Counted from the stretch's first letter, positions 47,089-57,517 are shown. The stretch is 64,000 bases of DNA from Rhizobium sp. BG4 (GCF_016864575.1 NZ_CP044125.1:2285001-2349000), one strand, 5' to 3'. Numbers and translations: made by a program. Notes: generated by a model not told the origin, from the sequence alone.

Positions 47089-48399
47089 ATGACATTGAGA
47101 ACTCTCCTGCTGGGCGCCTGCTCGGCACTTGCGTTTGCGGGCATGGCTTCGGCTGAAACGCTCACGATCGCGACCGTGAACAACGGCGACATGATCCGGA
47201 TGCAGAAGCTGACGGACGACTTCAAAAAATCCAACCCCGACATCGATCTGGAATGGGTCACGCTCGAAGAGAACGTGCTGCGCCAGAAGGTCACCACCGA
47301 CATCGCGACCAAGGGCGGTCAGTATGACGTTCTGACCATCGGCACTTACGAAGTTCCGATCTGGGCAAAGCAGGGCTGGCTGATGCCGCTCGACAATCTC
47401 GGCGCCGACTACGATGCCGACGACCTGCTGCCGGCTATCCGCAGCGGCCTGACCGCAGACGGCAAGCTCTATGCAGCTCCGTTCTACGGCGAAAGCTCCA
47501 TGGTCATGTACCGCAAGGATCTGTTCGACGCTGCCGGCCTGAAGATGCCCGACGCTCCGACCTGGGACTTCATCGCAGACGCTGCGAAGAAGATCACCAA
47601 CAAGGACAAGGAAATCTACGGCATCTGCCTTCGCGGCAAGGCTGGCTGGGGCGAAAACATGGCCTTCCTGACGGCTATGTCGAACTCCTTCGGCGCTCGC
47701 TGGTTTGACGAAAAGTGGGCACCGCAGTTCGATCAGCCCGAGTGGAAGGACACGCTGAACTTCTACGTCAACCTGATGAAGGAAGCCGGCCCTCCCGGTG
47801 CTTCTTCGAACGGCTTCAACGAAAACCTGGCGCTCTTCCAGACCGGCAAGTGCGGCATGTGGATCGACGCGACCGTTGCTGCATCTTTCGTCAGCAACCC
47901 GAAGGAATCGCAGGTTGCTGACAAGGTCGGCTTCGCTCTGGCTCCGGATAAGGGCCTCGGCAAGCGCGGCAACTGGCTCTGGGCCTGGAACCTCGCCATC
48001 CCGGCAGGCTCGCAGAAGGTCGAAGCGGCTGAGAAGTTCGTCGCCTGGGCTACCAGCAAGCACTACACCGAGCTGGTCGCCGAGAAGGAAGGCTGGCTGA
48101 ATGCACCTCCCGGTACGCGCTCTTCGCTCTATGCGAATGCCGATTACCAGAAGGCAGCTCCTTTCGCGAAGATGACGCTGGACTCGATCAACTCGGCTGA
48201 CCCGACCAAGCCGACCGTAAAGCCGGTCCCCTATGTCGGCGTTCAGTTCGTGGCGATCCCGGAATTCCAAGGCATCGGTACGGCCGTTGGCCAGCAGTTC
48301 TCCGCAGCGCTTGCCGGCCAGATCTCGGTCGACCAGGCTCTCCAGAGCGCACAGCAGCTGACCACCCGCGAAATGACCAAGGCTGGTTACATCAAGTAA
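47089..48399 (+). CDS. smoE: Polyol (sorbitol/mannitol) ABC transporter, substrate-binding protein
   Basis: A 436-residue periplasmic protein with signal peptide ending ASA-E near residue 22. The mature part starts TLTIATVNNGDMIRMQKLT, then ESSMVMYRKDLFDAAG and GAGWGENMAFL-like segments follow the polyol-binding SmoE family. The ATG has GGGAGGA upstream. It heads smoEFGK and is followed by a terminator-like hairpin. It should bind sorbitol, mannitol or arabitol and hand it to SmoFG. Confidence 0.86.
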   Translation: MTLRTLLLGACSALAFAGMASAETLTIATVNNGDMIRMQKLTDDFKKSNPDIDLEWVTLEENVLRQKVTTDIATKGGQYDVLTIGTYEVPIWAKQGWLMPLDNLGADYDADDLLPAIRSGLTADGKLYAAPFYGESSMVMYRKDLFDAAGLKMPDAPTWDFIADAAKKITNKDKEIYGICLRGKAGWGENMAFLTAMSNSFGARWFDEKWAPQFDQPEWKDTLNFYVNLMKEAGPPGASSNGFNENLALFQTGKCGMWIDATVAASFVSNPKESQVADKVGFALAPDKGLGKRGNWLWAWNLAIPAGSQKVEAAEKFVAWATSKHYTELVAEKEGWLNAPPGTRSSLYANADYQKAAPFAKMTLDSINSADPTKPTVKPVPYVGVQFVAIPEFQGIGTAVGQQFSAALAGQISVDQALQSAQQLTTREMTKAGYIK

Positions 48400-48444
48400 T
48401 AACCTCCTGAGAACGGGTTGGAATGCTTGACATTCCACTCAACT

Positions 48445-48487
48445 GGGCCGCCGAATTGCCCGAACTGCATCGGCGGCCCCTTTTTTT
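48445..48487 (+). terminator. Strong terminator-like hairpin between smoE and smoF
   Basis: GGGCCGCCGA (48445-48454) pairs perfectly with TCGGCGGCCC (48470-48479), followed by seven T residues at 48481-48487. It has all parts of an intrinsic terminator, yet lies inside the operon. It probably works as an attenuator that keeps binding protein in excess. Confidence 0.8.
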
Positions 48488-48538
48488 CTTTGCTGCCCTG
48501 CAGCCGTTCGCCACTCCAAGACAAGATCGGTAATTGCC

Positions 48539-49411
48539 ATGGCAACGTTACACACCCGCTCTGCGGCGCGCATGATGATGGCGCCTTCGGTCATCCTCCT
48601 GCTGCTCTGGTCGCTCATCCCGCTGGCGATGACGATCTACTTCTCGCTGCTGAACTACAATCTGCTCAGCCCGGGCATGGAAACCTTCGTCGGCTTCCTC
48701 AATTATAAATACTTCCTCACGGACCCGGCCTTCTTCTCGGCGCTTGGCAATACGTTGCTGCTCGTGCTTGGGGTGCTGTTGATCACCGTCATCGGCGGCA
48801 TTGCCTTCGCCATCCTGCTGAACCAGGACATCTACGGGCAGGGCATCGTGCGCATCCTGGTGATCGCGCCGTTCTTCGTCATGCCGACGGTCGCAGCGCT
48901 CGTCTGGAAGAACATGTTCATGAACCCGGTCAACGGGCTCTTCGCGCATCTCGCCAAGGCGCTCGGATTGCAGCCCTATGACTGGCTGGCGAATGCGCCG
49001 CTGTTCTCGATCATCCTGATCGTTGCCTGGCAGTGGTTGCCCTTCGCGACGCTCATCATGCTGACGGCCCTGCAGTCGCTCGACGAAGAGCAGCAGGAAG
49101 CCGCCGAAATGGACGGCGCAGGGGTTGTCTCGAAATTCATCTATATCGTGCTGCCGCACATGGCCCGCGCCATCACCGTGGTCATCCTGATCCAGACGAT
49201 CTTCCTGTTGTCCGTCTTCGCCGAAATCCTGGTCACGACCAATGGCGGTCCCGGCACGCAGAGCACGAACCTGACCTACCTGGTCTATGTGCAGGCGCTT
49301 CTGCAGTTCGATATCGGCGGTGCTTCGGCAGGCGGTATCGTCGCTGTCATCCTCGCCAATATCGTCGCGATCTTCCTTGTCCGCCTCGTCGGCAAGAACC
49401 TGGAGGCGTAA
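48539..49411 (+). CDS. smoF: Polyol ABC transporter permease 1
   Basis: A 290-residue CUT1 permease with six predicted segments, the first at about 14-36. The EAA loop is QEAAEMDGAGVVSKFIYIV, followed by LPHMARAITVVIL, and TNGGPGTQSTNL lies near residue 237. It ends two bases before the second permease. The ATG at 48539 follows a weak ribosome site after the attenuator hairpin. It forms half of the SmoFG channel. Confidence 0.87.
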   Translation: MATLHTRSAARMMMAPSVILLLLWSLIPLAMTIYFSLLNYNLLSPGMETFVGFLNYKYFLTDPAFFSALGNTLLLVLGVLLITVIGGIAFAILLNQDIYGQGIVRILVIAPFFVMPTVAALVWKNMFMNPVNGLFAHLAKALGLQPYDWLANAPLFSIILIVAWQWLPFATLIMLTALQSLDEEQQEAAEMDGAGVVSKFIYIVLPHMARAITVVILIQTIFLLSVFAEILVTTNGGPGTQSTNLTYLVYVQALLQFDIGGASAGGIVAVILANIVAIFLVRLVGKNLEA

Positions 49412-49412
49412 G

Positions 49413-50243
49413 ATGGCTCGCAAAGTCACAACACAGCGCAAGGTCATCATGACCGCGATTGCCTGGACGCTCGGGATCCTGATCTTCTTCCCGATCCTCT
49501 GGACCTTCCTGACGAGCTTCAAGTCGGAAGCCGATGCAATCGCCTCGCCGCCGCAGTTCCTGTTCTTCCACTGGACGACCGAGAACTATTCGGAAGTGCA
49601 GAGCCGGTCGAACTATCTCGGCCACTTCATGAACTCGGTGATCATCTCCTTCGGCTCGACGCTGCTTGGCCTGATCATCGCCATCCCGGCCGCCTGGGCC
49701 ATGGCGTTCTCGCCGACCAAGCGGACCAAGGATGTCCTGATGTGGATGCTGTCGACGAAGATGATGCCGCCGGTCGGCGCGCTCATCCCGATCTACCTGA
49801 TGTTCCGCAACAGCGGCCTGCTCGACAGCCGCTTCGGACTGGTGATCGTGCTGACGCTGATCAACCTGCCGATCATCGTCTGGATGCTCTACACATACTT
49901 CAAGGAAATCCCCGGCGAGATCCTCGAAGCCGCCCGCATGGACGGCGCCTCGCTCGCCAAGGAAATCATCTACGTGCTGACGCCGATGGCCGTTCCCGGA
50001 ATTGCCTCGACGCTGCTGCTCAACATCATCCTTGCCTGGAACGAAGCCTTCTGGACCCTCAACCTCTCTGCCTCAAAGGCGGCGCCGCTGACGGCCTTCA
50101 TCGCTTCCTATTCCAGCCCCGAAGGCTTGTTCTACGCAAAGCTTTCGGCAGCATCGACAATGGCGATCGCCCCGATCCTTATCCTCGGCTGGTTCTCGCA
50201 GAAACAACTCGTCCGCGGCCTGACCTTCGGCGCGGTGAAATAA
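49413..50243 (+). CDS. smoG: Polyol ABC transporter permease 2
   Basis: A 276-residue MalG-type permease. The first membrane segment is at about 12-32 and the EAA loop is LEAARMDGASLAKEIIYVL. It ends with QKQLVRGLTFGAVK, typical for the family. The ATG at 49413 uses the TGGAGG just inside the end of smoF. It completes the channel with SmoF; the ATPase gene follows after 18 bases. Confidence 0.87.
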   Translation: MARKVTTQRKVIMTAIAWTLGILIFFPILWTFLTSFKSEADAIASPPQFLFFHWTTENYSEVQSRSNYLGHFMNSVIISFGSTLLGLIIAIPAAWAMAFSPTKRTKDVLMWMLSTKMMPPVGALIPIYLMFRNSGLLDSRFGLVIVLTLINLPIIVWMLYTYFKEIPGEILEAARMDGASLAKEIIYVLTPMAVPGIASTLLLNIILAWNEAFWTLNLSASKAAPLTAFIASYSSPEGLFYAKLSAASTMAIAPILILGWFSQKQLVRGLTFGAVK

Positions 50244-50261
50244 GACTACAGGGAGAGAAAC

Positions 50262-51260
<999 letters not shown>

Positions 51261-51286
51261 GGCGACGACCGGGCCGGGGTGGCCAT

Positions 51287-51313
51287 GTGAAGCGGGCAGG
51301 GTGTCCGCTTCAC
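51287..51313 (+). repeat. Hairpin between smoK and mtlK
   Basis: GTGAAGCGG (51287-51295) pairs perfectly with CCGCTTCAC (51305-51313). It lies in the 103-base spacer before mtlK and has no T tract. An mRNA-processing or stability role is possible. Confidence 0.5.
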
Positions 51314-51363
51314 CGATACCCGGAGCGGCTGCCGTTCCGGAAGACCTCAAGAGGACTGAGATC

Positions 51364-52845
51364 ATGACGTGCAAACTATCGCTGGCAACGCTTACCGAAG
51401 CGGCAAAGACCGCTGCAATTCCGGCCTATGACCGGGCGTCGCTCACGGCCGGCATCGTGCACTTCGGCGTCGGCAATTTTCATCGCGCCCATCAGGCGAT
51501 CTATCTCGACGACCTGTTCAACCAGGGGCAGGATCACGACTGGGCGATCGTCGGCGCGGGCATGCTGCCGTCGGACGCGGCCATGCGCGAGAAGCTCGCG
51601 GCCCAAGATTTCCTGACGACCGTCGTCGAGCAGGACAACAACAAGACCGCGGCCCGGGTCACCGGACCGATGGCCGACATTCTGCCGATCGGCGACGCCA
51701 AGGCGATCATCGCCAAGCTCTCCGATCCCGCAATCCGCATCGTCTCGATGACAATCACCGAAGGCGGCTATTTCATCGACGCTTCCGGCAAGTTCAATCC
51801 GGAGCATCCGGCGATTGCCGCCGACGGCAAGAACCCGACGGAGCCGAAGACCGTCTTCGGCCTGATCGTCGCCGGTCTGAAGGCGCGCAAGGACAAGGGC
51901 ATCGTGCCGTTCACGGTCATGTCCTGCGATAACATTCCGCATAACGGCGTCGTCACCACCAATGCTGTCGTCGGCACCGCGAAGCTTTCCGATCCGGCGC
52001 TTGCCGACTGGATCAAGGCCAATGTCGCCTTTCCGAATGCCATGGTCGACCGCATTACGCCGGCAACCGGTCAGCGCGAAATCGATCTTCTGAAGGATCA
52101 GTTCGGCATCGAGGACAACTGGCCGGTCTACTGCGAAGAGTTCAAGCAGTGGGTGCTGGAAGACAAGTTCACGGCGGGCCGCCCGGCGCTCGAAAAGGTC
52201 GGCGTCACCTTCGTTCCCGATGTCACGCCTTACGAACATATGAAGATCCGCATCCTGAACGGCGGCCATGCGGCGATCGCCTATCCGGCGGCTCTGATGG
52301 ACATTCACTTCGTGCACGACTCGATGGAAGATCCGCTGATCCGCGCCTTCCTGGCGAAGCTCGAAAAGGATGAGATCATCCCGATCGTTCCGCCGGTGCC
52401 GAACACTTCGCTGCAGGATTATTTCCAGCTGATCGAGCGGCGCCTGCTCAACCCGAAGATCGCCGATACCATTCCGCGCCTAGCGCAGGATGGTTCGAAC
52501 CGTCAGCCGAAGTTCATCCTGCCCTCGACGCTCGACAATCTCAGCCAGGGCCGTGATGTCGTCGGCCTGTCGTTGGTCTCGGCGCTCTGGTGCCGCTACT
52601 TCGCCGGCAAGACCGACAGCGGCAAGGACATCGTCTTCAACGATGCCAGCGCCGACCGTCTGCATGCCGCGGCGCTGAAGGCCAAGGACGATCCGATGGC
52701 ATTCCTCGCCTTCGACGACATCTTCGGCGAAGTGGCGAAATCGGAAATCTTCCGCAAGCGCTTCGCACATGCCCTGAAAACGCTGTGGGAAAAGGGCACC
52801 CGCGAGACGCTGCAGCTCTATCTCGACGGCAAGCTTGCAGTGTAA
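51364..52845 (+). CDS. mtlK: Mannitol 2-dehydrogenase (long-chain polyol dehydrogenase)
   Basis: A 493-residue NAD-dependent enzyme that oxidises D-mannitol to D-fructose, and usually D-arabitol to D-xylulose and D-sorbitol to fructose, in the cytoplasm. It has the N-terminal nucleotide-binding segment HFGVGNFHRAHQ and the catalytic motif K294-x4-N299-x2-H302 in KIRILNGGH, one residue from the positions known in Pseudomonas mannitol dehydrogenase. The ATG has GAGG upstream. It follows smoEFGK directly; the separate sorbitol dehydrogenase gene smoS found in some relatives is absent. It links polyol uptake to fructose and pentulose metabolism. Confidence 0.88.
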   Translation: MTCKLSLATLTEAAKTAAIPAYDRASLTAGIVHFGVGNFHRAHQAIYLDDLFNQGQDHDWAIVGAGMLPSDAAMREKLAAQDFLTTVVEQDNNKTAARVTGPMADILPIGDAKAIIAKLSDPAIRIVSMTITEGGYFIDASGKFNPEHPAIAADGKNPTEPKTVFGLIVAGLKARKDKGIVPFTVMSCDNIPHNGVVTTNAVVGTAKLSDPALADWIKANVAFPNAMVDRITPATGQREIDLLKDQFGIEDNWPVYCEEFKQWVLEDKFTAGRPALEKVGVTFVPDVTPYEHMKIRILNGGHAAIAYPAALMDIHFVHDSMEDPLIRAFLAKLEKDEIIPIVPPVPNTSLQDYFQLIERRLLNPKIADTIPRLAQDGSNRQPKFILPSTLDNLSQGRDVVGLSLVSALWCRYFAGKTDSGKDIVFNDASADRLHAAALKAKDDPMAFLAFDDIFGEVAKSEIFRKRFAHALKTLWEKGTRETLQLYLDGKLAV

Positions 52846-52853
52846 GCAATTGC

Positions 52854-52878
52854 GATGGCGGCGGATGACGCCGCCATC
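52854..52878 (+). repeat. Hairpin between mtlK and HAD gene
   Basis: GATGGCGGCG (52854-52863) pairs exactly with CGCCGCCATC (52869-52878) around GATGA. It lies just after the mtlK stop without a T tract, so it is more likely a stability element than a terminator. Confidence 0.5.
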
Positions 52879-52934
52879 GACCCGCCTTGCGGCAAGCGGG
52901 CCGGCAACGCGTCCGAGAACATGGTTGGTCTTTC

Positions 52935-53618
52935 ATGACTGAGACACGGCTTGTCATTTTCGATTGCGACGGCGTGCTCGTCGACAGCGAGCCGATATCC
53001 GTCAACGTTCTCGTCAAGGCGATGAACGATCTCGGTGTTCCGATCACGGAAGAGGAGGTCTATGGCCGGTTTCTCGGCAAGAGCCTTGCGACCGTCATCG
53101 AAACCATGAGAAACGACTATCACGTCCATGCCGGGGAAGAATTTCTCGAGCGGATGCGGGTCGATCTCTACAGCCGCTTCCGCAACGAGCTGAAGCCGAT
53201 CGAGGGTATCGGCGAGACGATCGACGCGCTGCATCTGCCCTGCTGCGTGGCCTCGTCCAGCCAGGTCGAGCGCATCAAGCTTTCGCTTTCCGTCACCGGG
53301 CTGATCGACAAGCTGCCGAACATCTTCAGCGCCAGCATGGTCAAGAACGGCAAGCCGGCACCTGATCTTTTTCTGCATGCAGCGCGGGAAATGCATGTCG
53401 CGCCGGAGAACTGCGTCGTCATCGAAGATAGTCCTGCAGGCATCGAGGCGGCAAAGGCGGCCGGCATGCGTGTCTTTGCCTTCACCGGCGGCTCGCACGC
53501 CAATTTCGAAGGCTATCGTGCTGAACTTGACCGGCTTTCGCCCGAAGCGGTGTTTGACGTGATGCCGGATTTGATACACCTTATCCAGAAACAAAAGCTG
53601 GATGGGATGCACCCCTGA
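52935..53618 (+). CDS. HAD-family sugar phosphatase/phosphoglucomutase-like hydrolase
   Basis: A 227-residue HAD hydrolase. The catalytic DxDG (D10 and D12 in IFDCDGVLVDSEP) is followed by a small helical cap, Ser/Thr in VASSSQVERIKL, and the acidic motif VIEDSPAGIEAAKAAGM. The family dephosphorylates small sugar phosphates or isomerises hexose phosphates. HAD homologues also occur in polyol operons such as that of Rhodobacter. The start overlaps no upstream gene; its stop overlaps the kinase ATG (TGATG), so the two are coupled. The substrate is inferred. Confidence 0.82.
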   Translation: MTETRLVIFDCDGVLVDSEPISVNVLVKAMNDLGVPITEEEVYGRFLGKSLATVIETMRNDYHVHAGEEFLERMRVDLYSRFRNELKPIEGIGETIDALHLPCCVASSSQVERIKLSLSVTGLIDKLPNIFSASMVKNGKPAPDLFLHAAREMHVAPENCVVIEDSPAGIEAAKAAGMRVFAFTGGSHANFEGYRAELDRLSPEAVFDVMPDLIHLIQKQKLDGMHP

Positions 53619-55204
53619 TGCATGATCACGTGGTTGCGGTGGATGTCGGCACCGGCAGTGCGCGCGCCGGTGTCTTCGATGCCACCGGCCGGTTGCTTGG
53701 CAAGGCCGAGCATCCCATCATCATGAACAGACCGCGTGAAAACCACGCCGAGCACGATTCCGAAAATATCTGGTCCGCCGTCTGCATCTCGGTCCGCAAG
53801 GCCGTGGAACAATCCGGCGTGGCGCCCGCCTCGATCGGCGCGATCGGCTTCGACGGGACCTGCTCGCTTGTCGTGCGCGATGTCGAGGGGCGGCAGATTT
53901 CCGTTTCGACCGGTGGCGAAAAGCGGTTCGACACGATCGTCTGGCTCGATCATCGGGCGCTGCAGGAGGCTGATTTCTGCACGGCGACGGAACATGCGGT
54001 GCTGGAGCATTCCGGGCATTTCATGTCGCCCGAAATGGAAATGCCGAAGCTGATGTGGCTGAAGAAGAAGCTGCCAGGCACCTGGATGAATGCCGGCTAC
54101 TTCTTCGACCTGGCCGACTTCATGACCTGGAAAGCGACGGGATCGCTGAACCGCTCGCGCTGCACGCTGACGGCCAAGTGGAACTATCTCTCCCATGAGA
54201 AAGACGGCTGGCGGAAAGACTTCCTGGCGAAGATCGGCCTTGAGGACCTGCAAGAGCGCGGGCATCTGCCTGACGATACAATTCCGGTCGGCTCCAGCGT
54301 CGGCACGCTGACGCAGGAAGCGGCCTCGGCCCTCGGTCTGACGACGGCATGCCACGTCTCGGCGGGTATGATCGACGCCTATGCCGGGGCTCTCGGCACG
54401 CTCGGCGGCTTTGCCGATGATCCGCGCGCGCTCGAGCGGCAGCTGGCGCTGATCGCCGGTACATCGAGCTGCATCGTTTCCTTTTCGCGCGAACGGCGGC
54501 CGAGCCATGGCATGTGGGGCCCGTATTACGAAGCCGTATTTCCGCAGTCCTGGCTTGTCGAAGCCGGACAGTCGGCGACCGGCGCGCTTCTCGATCATAT
54601 CGTGCGCATGCATGCTGCAGGCGGCGAGCCGACGGCGGCACTGCACCAGAAGATCGCCGCCCGCGTTGCGCAGCTTCGCGCCGAGGAGGGCGACGACGCC
54701 TTCGGCGCTCGCATTTTCGTGCTCCCCGATTTCCACGGCAACCGCTCGCCGCTTGCCGATCCGCATGCTGTCGGCGTCGTCAGCGGATTGACGCTCGACA
54801 CGTCCTTCGACGGTCTCTGCGCGCTCTATTGGCGCACGGCCGTCGGGATCGCGCTCGGCATCCGCCACATCCTCGAGAAGATGAAGGAATATGGCTACGT
54901 GCCCGACACGCTGCATGTGGCAGGCGGCCATGTGAAGAACCCGGTGCTGATGGAGCTCTATTCCGATGCGACGGGATGCAAGGTGGTGGTGCCGAAGATG
55001 AACGAGGCCGTGCTGCTCGGCACGGCAATCGCCGCATCCGTCGCCTGCGGCCTGCACCGCGATCTCGCCGCCGCCGGAACCGCCATGTATCCTGGCGGCG
55101 ACGAGCGCAGCCCGAATGCCGGGAAGCGGGCGATGTACGATCGGGAATACCGCCGGCTGCTGGCGATGTATCGCCATCGTGCCGAGCTGGAGGCGATGGA
55201 TTAA
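53618..55204 (+). CDS. FGGY-family pentulose kinase (D-ribulokinase-like)
   Basis: A 528-residue kinase. The N-terminal phosphate loop VAVDVGTGSARAGVF, IGFDGTCSLVV, DHRA near 109 and the C-terminal VAGGHVKNPVLMELYSDATG are typical of FGGY kinases. The overall form is nearest to the D-ribulokinase/ribitol kinase branch rather than xylulokinase. It would phosphorylate the pentulose formed from a pentitol by a dehydrogenase such as MtlK. The ATG lies in the stop of the HAD gene. The end overlaps the convergent RpiR gene by four bases. Which pentulose it prefers is uncertain. Confidence 0.82.
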   Translation: MHDHVVAVDVGTGSARAGVFDATGRLLGKAEHPIIMNRPRENHAEHDSENIWSAVCISVRKAVEQSGVAPASIGAIGFDGTCSLVVRDVEGRQISVSTGGEKRFDTIVWLDHRALQEADFCTATEHAVLEHSGHFMSPEMEMPKLMWLKKKLPGTWMNAGYFFDLADFMTWKATGSLNRSRCTLTAKWNYLSHEKDGWRKDFLAKIGLEDLQERGHLPDDTIPVGSSVGTLTQEAASALGLTTACHVSAGMIDAYAGALGTLGGFADDPRALERQLALIAGTSSCIVSFSRERRPSHGMWGPYYEAVFPQSWLVEAGQSATGALLDHIVRMHAAGGEPTAALHQKIAARVAQLRAEEGDDAFGARIFVLPDFHGNRSPLADPHAVGVVSGLTLDTSFDGLCALYWRTAVGIALGIRHILEKMKEYGYVPDTLHVAGGHVKNPVLMELYSDATGCKVVVPKMNEAVLLGTAIAASVACGLHRDLAAAGTAMYPGGDERSPNAGKRAMYDREYRRLLAMYRHRAELEAMD

Positions 55205-56058
55205 CCTCCGCCGCGGCCCTCGCCCAGGATGGCGCCGAATTCGGCCATGCGGCGTTCGCGCTGCTGTGCTTCATCGCCGGTGGCGGCGATCACCGTTTCC
55301 GAGAGACAATCGAGCAAGGCCATCAGCGGCGGCAGGTTGTCGTCATCAGGGACGCGCGACGGCGGCAGCGTCAGCATGATGTTGGATTGATCCGGCATCC
55401 AGTCATTGTTCTCGGCAGCGATCAGGACGACCTTGTAGCCGTAGCGCCGTGCCGTTCTGGCAAGCAGCCGGGCGCGGGCGAAGCGGCGGCTGTCGACGAT
55501 GACGAGGAGGGCGCCTTCGCCGGTCTGGCGGGCAAACAATTCGGCGAAACGGCTGCCGGAGCCATCGAGGGCCCGCACACCATCGCGGGCGCGGGTCAGC
55601 CGCTGGGCGAAATGCGAGGCGAAGCCGGCCATGCGGGCATGCGTGGCGATGAAGACTTCGCGCGCGCCTGAGATCATCGCTACGGCTTCGGCCCATTGGG
55701 GCTGGGCGGTGAGATGATAGATGTGGTGCAGGGCCTGGATCTGTTCGGTGACGAGCAACGCCAGCGGCTTGCCGCTCGATGCGTCGGTCTGCAGTTCGGT
55801 GAGCGAGGTCTGCAATTGCACCGGCGAGGTGACGGCGGTTTCGCGGATGTGGATCTTGACGCTGTCGAGCCCCTGATAGCCGAGCGCCCGCAGAAAGCGG
55901 CCGACGGTCATCGGGCTGAGGTCCAGCCGGTCGGCGACGGAGGCCGCGGTTTCGAAGGGCAAATCGTTCAGATGCTCGGTGAAATATTTCGCGATCCGGC
56001 GCTCCGCTGGGGTGCCGGATTTCACGTAATGCCTGAGCTTCTGGACGAAGTCTTCCAC
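55201..56058 (-). CDS. MurR/RpiR-family transcriptional regulator
   Basis: A 285-residue regulator. The N-terminal HTH_6 domain (residues about 1-77, AASVADRLDLSPMTVGRFLR) is followed by a C-terminal SIS domain (about 125-260) for a sugar phosphate. The start is GTG at 56058 with GAGGGG upstream. It is convergent with the FGGY kinase gene, so it may control the polyol/pentulose genes. Three TAGTT(T)GCA-like repeats lie between 56120 and 56203, just upstream, and may be its binding sites. Unlike the HTH protein at 22367 it is full length. Confidence 0.85.
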   Translation of the reverse strand: MEDFVQKLRHYVKSGTPAERRIAKYFTEHLNDLPFETAASVADRLDLSPMTVGRFLRALGYQGLDSVKIHIRETAVTSPVQLQTSLTELQTDASSGKPLALLVTEQIQALHHIYHLTAQPQWAEAVAMISGAREVFIATHARMAGFASHFAQRLTRARDGVRALDGSGSRFAELFARQTGEGALLVIVDSRRFARARLLARTARRYGYKVVLIAAENNDWMPDQSNIMLTLPPSRVPDDDNLPPLMALLDCLSETVIAATGDEAQQRERRMAEFGAILGEGRGGG

Positions 56059-56295
56059 GCGGGCATCCCCTCACTGGCAGAGGCGCGGAGGCTTCCGATG
56101 CGCTTAGGCGAGACTTGCCGTTTGCAACTATTTCCGGAAGCTGCGTCTCAGGCTCAAGTTTAGATCGAATAGTTTGCAGTATATATTAGTGTCTAGTTGC
56201 AGACAAGTTTTCCATTGTTGCATGTAATTTTATTTCCGCTTGCCGTTCTGCGCGGGGATTCCTACATCCGGGACAACACATGGAGACGCCAAAGC

Positions 56296-57009
56296 ATGAT
56301 CCTTGACGCCGCTCGTCTGTCCTTCCGCAATCTTCTCGCCGCCGAGACGCGCTCGGTCTTCTGGAAGGTTCTCGGCCTTACCCTGCTGGTGCTGGTGGGG
56401 CTGTGGTTCGTGCTGCGCAGCCTGTTTGCCACGCTGCTCTTTCCCTGGGTCGCGGGCTTCTTTCCGCAGATGCCGGAATGGGCCGGATGGCTGAGCTTCG
56501 TCTTCGCCATCCTTGCCGGTCTCGGGCTGGCGCTCGGTCTCGCGCTGCTGCTGTCGCCGGTGACGGCGCTGATCGCCGGACTGTTTCTCGACGATGTGGC
56601 CGAGGTTGTGGAAAAGCGGGACTACCCAAATGACCGGCCGGGCAACGCTATGCCGTTCGGCCCGGCTCTCGCGAGCTCGATCAAGTTTCTGGGTGTGGTG
56701 ATCCTTGGCAATATGATCGCGCTGTTCCTGCTTTTCATTCCCGGCGTCAACCTGATCGCCTTCTTCATGGTCAACGGCTATCTGCTGGGGCGGGAATTCT
56801 TCGAATTTGCGGCGATGCGCTTCCGGCCGCCCGAGGAGGCCCGGGCGTTCCGGGCCAAGCACGGATCGACGGTCTTCCTGGGCGGCCTTGTCATCGCGGC
56901 CTTTCTTGCGGTGCCGTTCCTCAATCTCCTCACGCCGCTCTTTGCCGCCGGCATGATGGTGCACCTGCACAAGCTGGTGTCGCAGAAGGATCCGGCCTTC
57001 AGAGGCTAG
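56296..57009 (+). CDS. EI24/CysZ-like membrane protein
   Basis: A 237-residue protein with about four to six predicted membrane segments (FWKVLGLTLLVLVGLWFVL near residue 22, LGVVILGNMIALFLLFIPGV near 135). FMVNGYLLGREFFEFAAMR near 158 is the conserved EI24/CysZ stretch. CysZ imports sulfate for cysteine synthesis; other family members have unclear roles. The ATG at 56296 was chosen because the upstream extension is not hydrophobic or conserved. No cys genes are near. Confidence 0.78.
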   Translation: MILDAARLSFRNLLAAETRSVFWKVLGLTLLVLVGLWFVLRSLFATLLFPWVAGFFPQMPEWAGWLSFVFAILAGLGLALGLALLLSPVTALIAGLFLDDVAEVVEKRDYPNDRPGNAMPFGPALASSIKFLGVVILGNMIALFLLFIPGVNLIAFFMVNGYLLGREFFEFAAMRFRPPEEARAFRAKHGSTVFLGGLVIAAFLAVPFLNLLTPLFAAGMMVHLHKLVSQKDPAFRG

Positions 57010-57010
57010 G

Positions 57011-57436
57011 TCAGGCGGGCAGCGCCGAGGCGTCGTACATGGCGGCAAACTCGGCGCTCGGCGGGATCGGCTTGATGATGTCGATCAGCACGCCGTTCGG
57101 ATCGGCGGTGATGAAATGCCGCTGGCCGAAATCCTCGTCGCGCAGATCGCGCATGATCGGCAGGCCGGCCGTCTTGCAGGCGGTGTAGATCGTATCGACA
57201 TCCTCGACCTCGAAATTCAGAAGCAGGCCGGAGACCTTGCCGCGCGCCTGCTCGGGAATGGTCTCGTGGCTGCCGTCGAGGACTGCAAGGGTGACGTTCT
57301 CATTTTCCATGGACTGGAGATGGACGTACCAGTCGGCTTCAAATAGCGCCTGAAAGCGGAAATGCGTGATGTAGAAGGCCGCCGTGGCCGCCACGTCATC
57401 GGTCATGATCACCGGATAATAGCTCGTCGATTTCAC
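57011..57436 (-). CDS. VOC (glyoxalase/bleomycin resistance) superfamily protein
   Basis: A 141-residue protein made of two beta-alpha-beta-beta-beta modules of the vicinal oxygen chelate superfamily. [20 protein letters not shown] starts the first module and [19 protein letters not shown] the second. The start is GTG at 57436, with GAGGAG upstream. Such proteins bind metals and act as dioxygenases, lyases or drug-binding proteins. It is divergent from a TetR regulator, with direct repeats in the gap, so it is probably induced by the compound that this TetR protein senses. Its substrate is unknown. Confidence 0.8.
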   Translation of the reverse strand: MKSTSYYPVIMTDDVAATAAFYITHFRFQALFEADWYVHLQSMENENVTLAVLDGSHETIPEQARGKVSGLLLNFEVEDVDTIYTACKTAGLPIMRDLRDEDFGQRHFITADPNGVLIDIIKPIPPSAEFAAMYDASALPA

Positions 57437-57459
57437 TTCGTTGCTCCTCTTTTATTTGC

Positions 57460-57506
57460 GTACAGTTTGTATGTTTTTTCGTTTAACATACGTGCAGTGT
57501 GTATGT
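57460..57506. promoter_or_regulatory. Direct repeats in VOC/TetR divergent promoter
   Basis: GTACAGTTTGTATGT (57460-57474) and GTGCAGTGTGTATGT (57492-57506) match at 13 of 15 bases and are exactly 32 bases apart, three helical turns. The second also forms ACATAC-N9-GTATGT (57486-57506). They are likely TetR operators. Confidence 0.55.
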
Positions 57507-57517
57507 AAATAGAAGAT

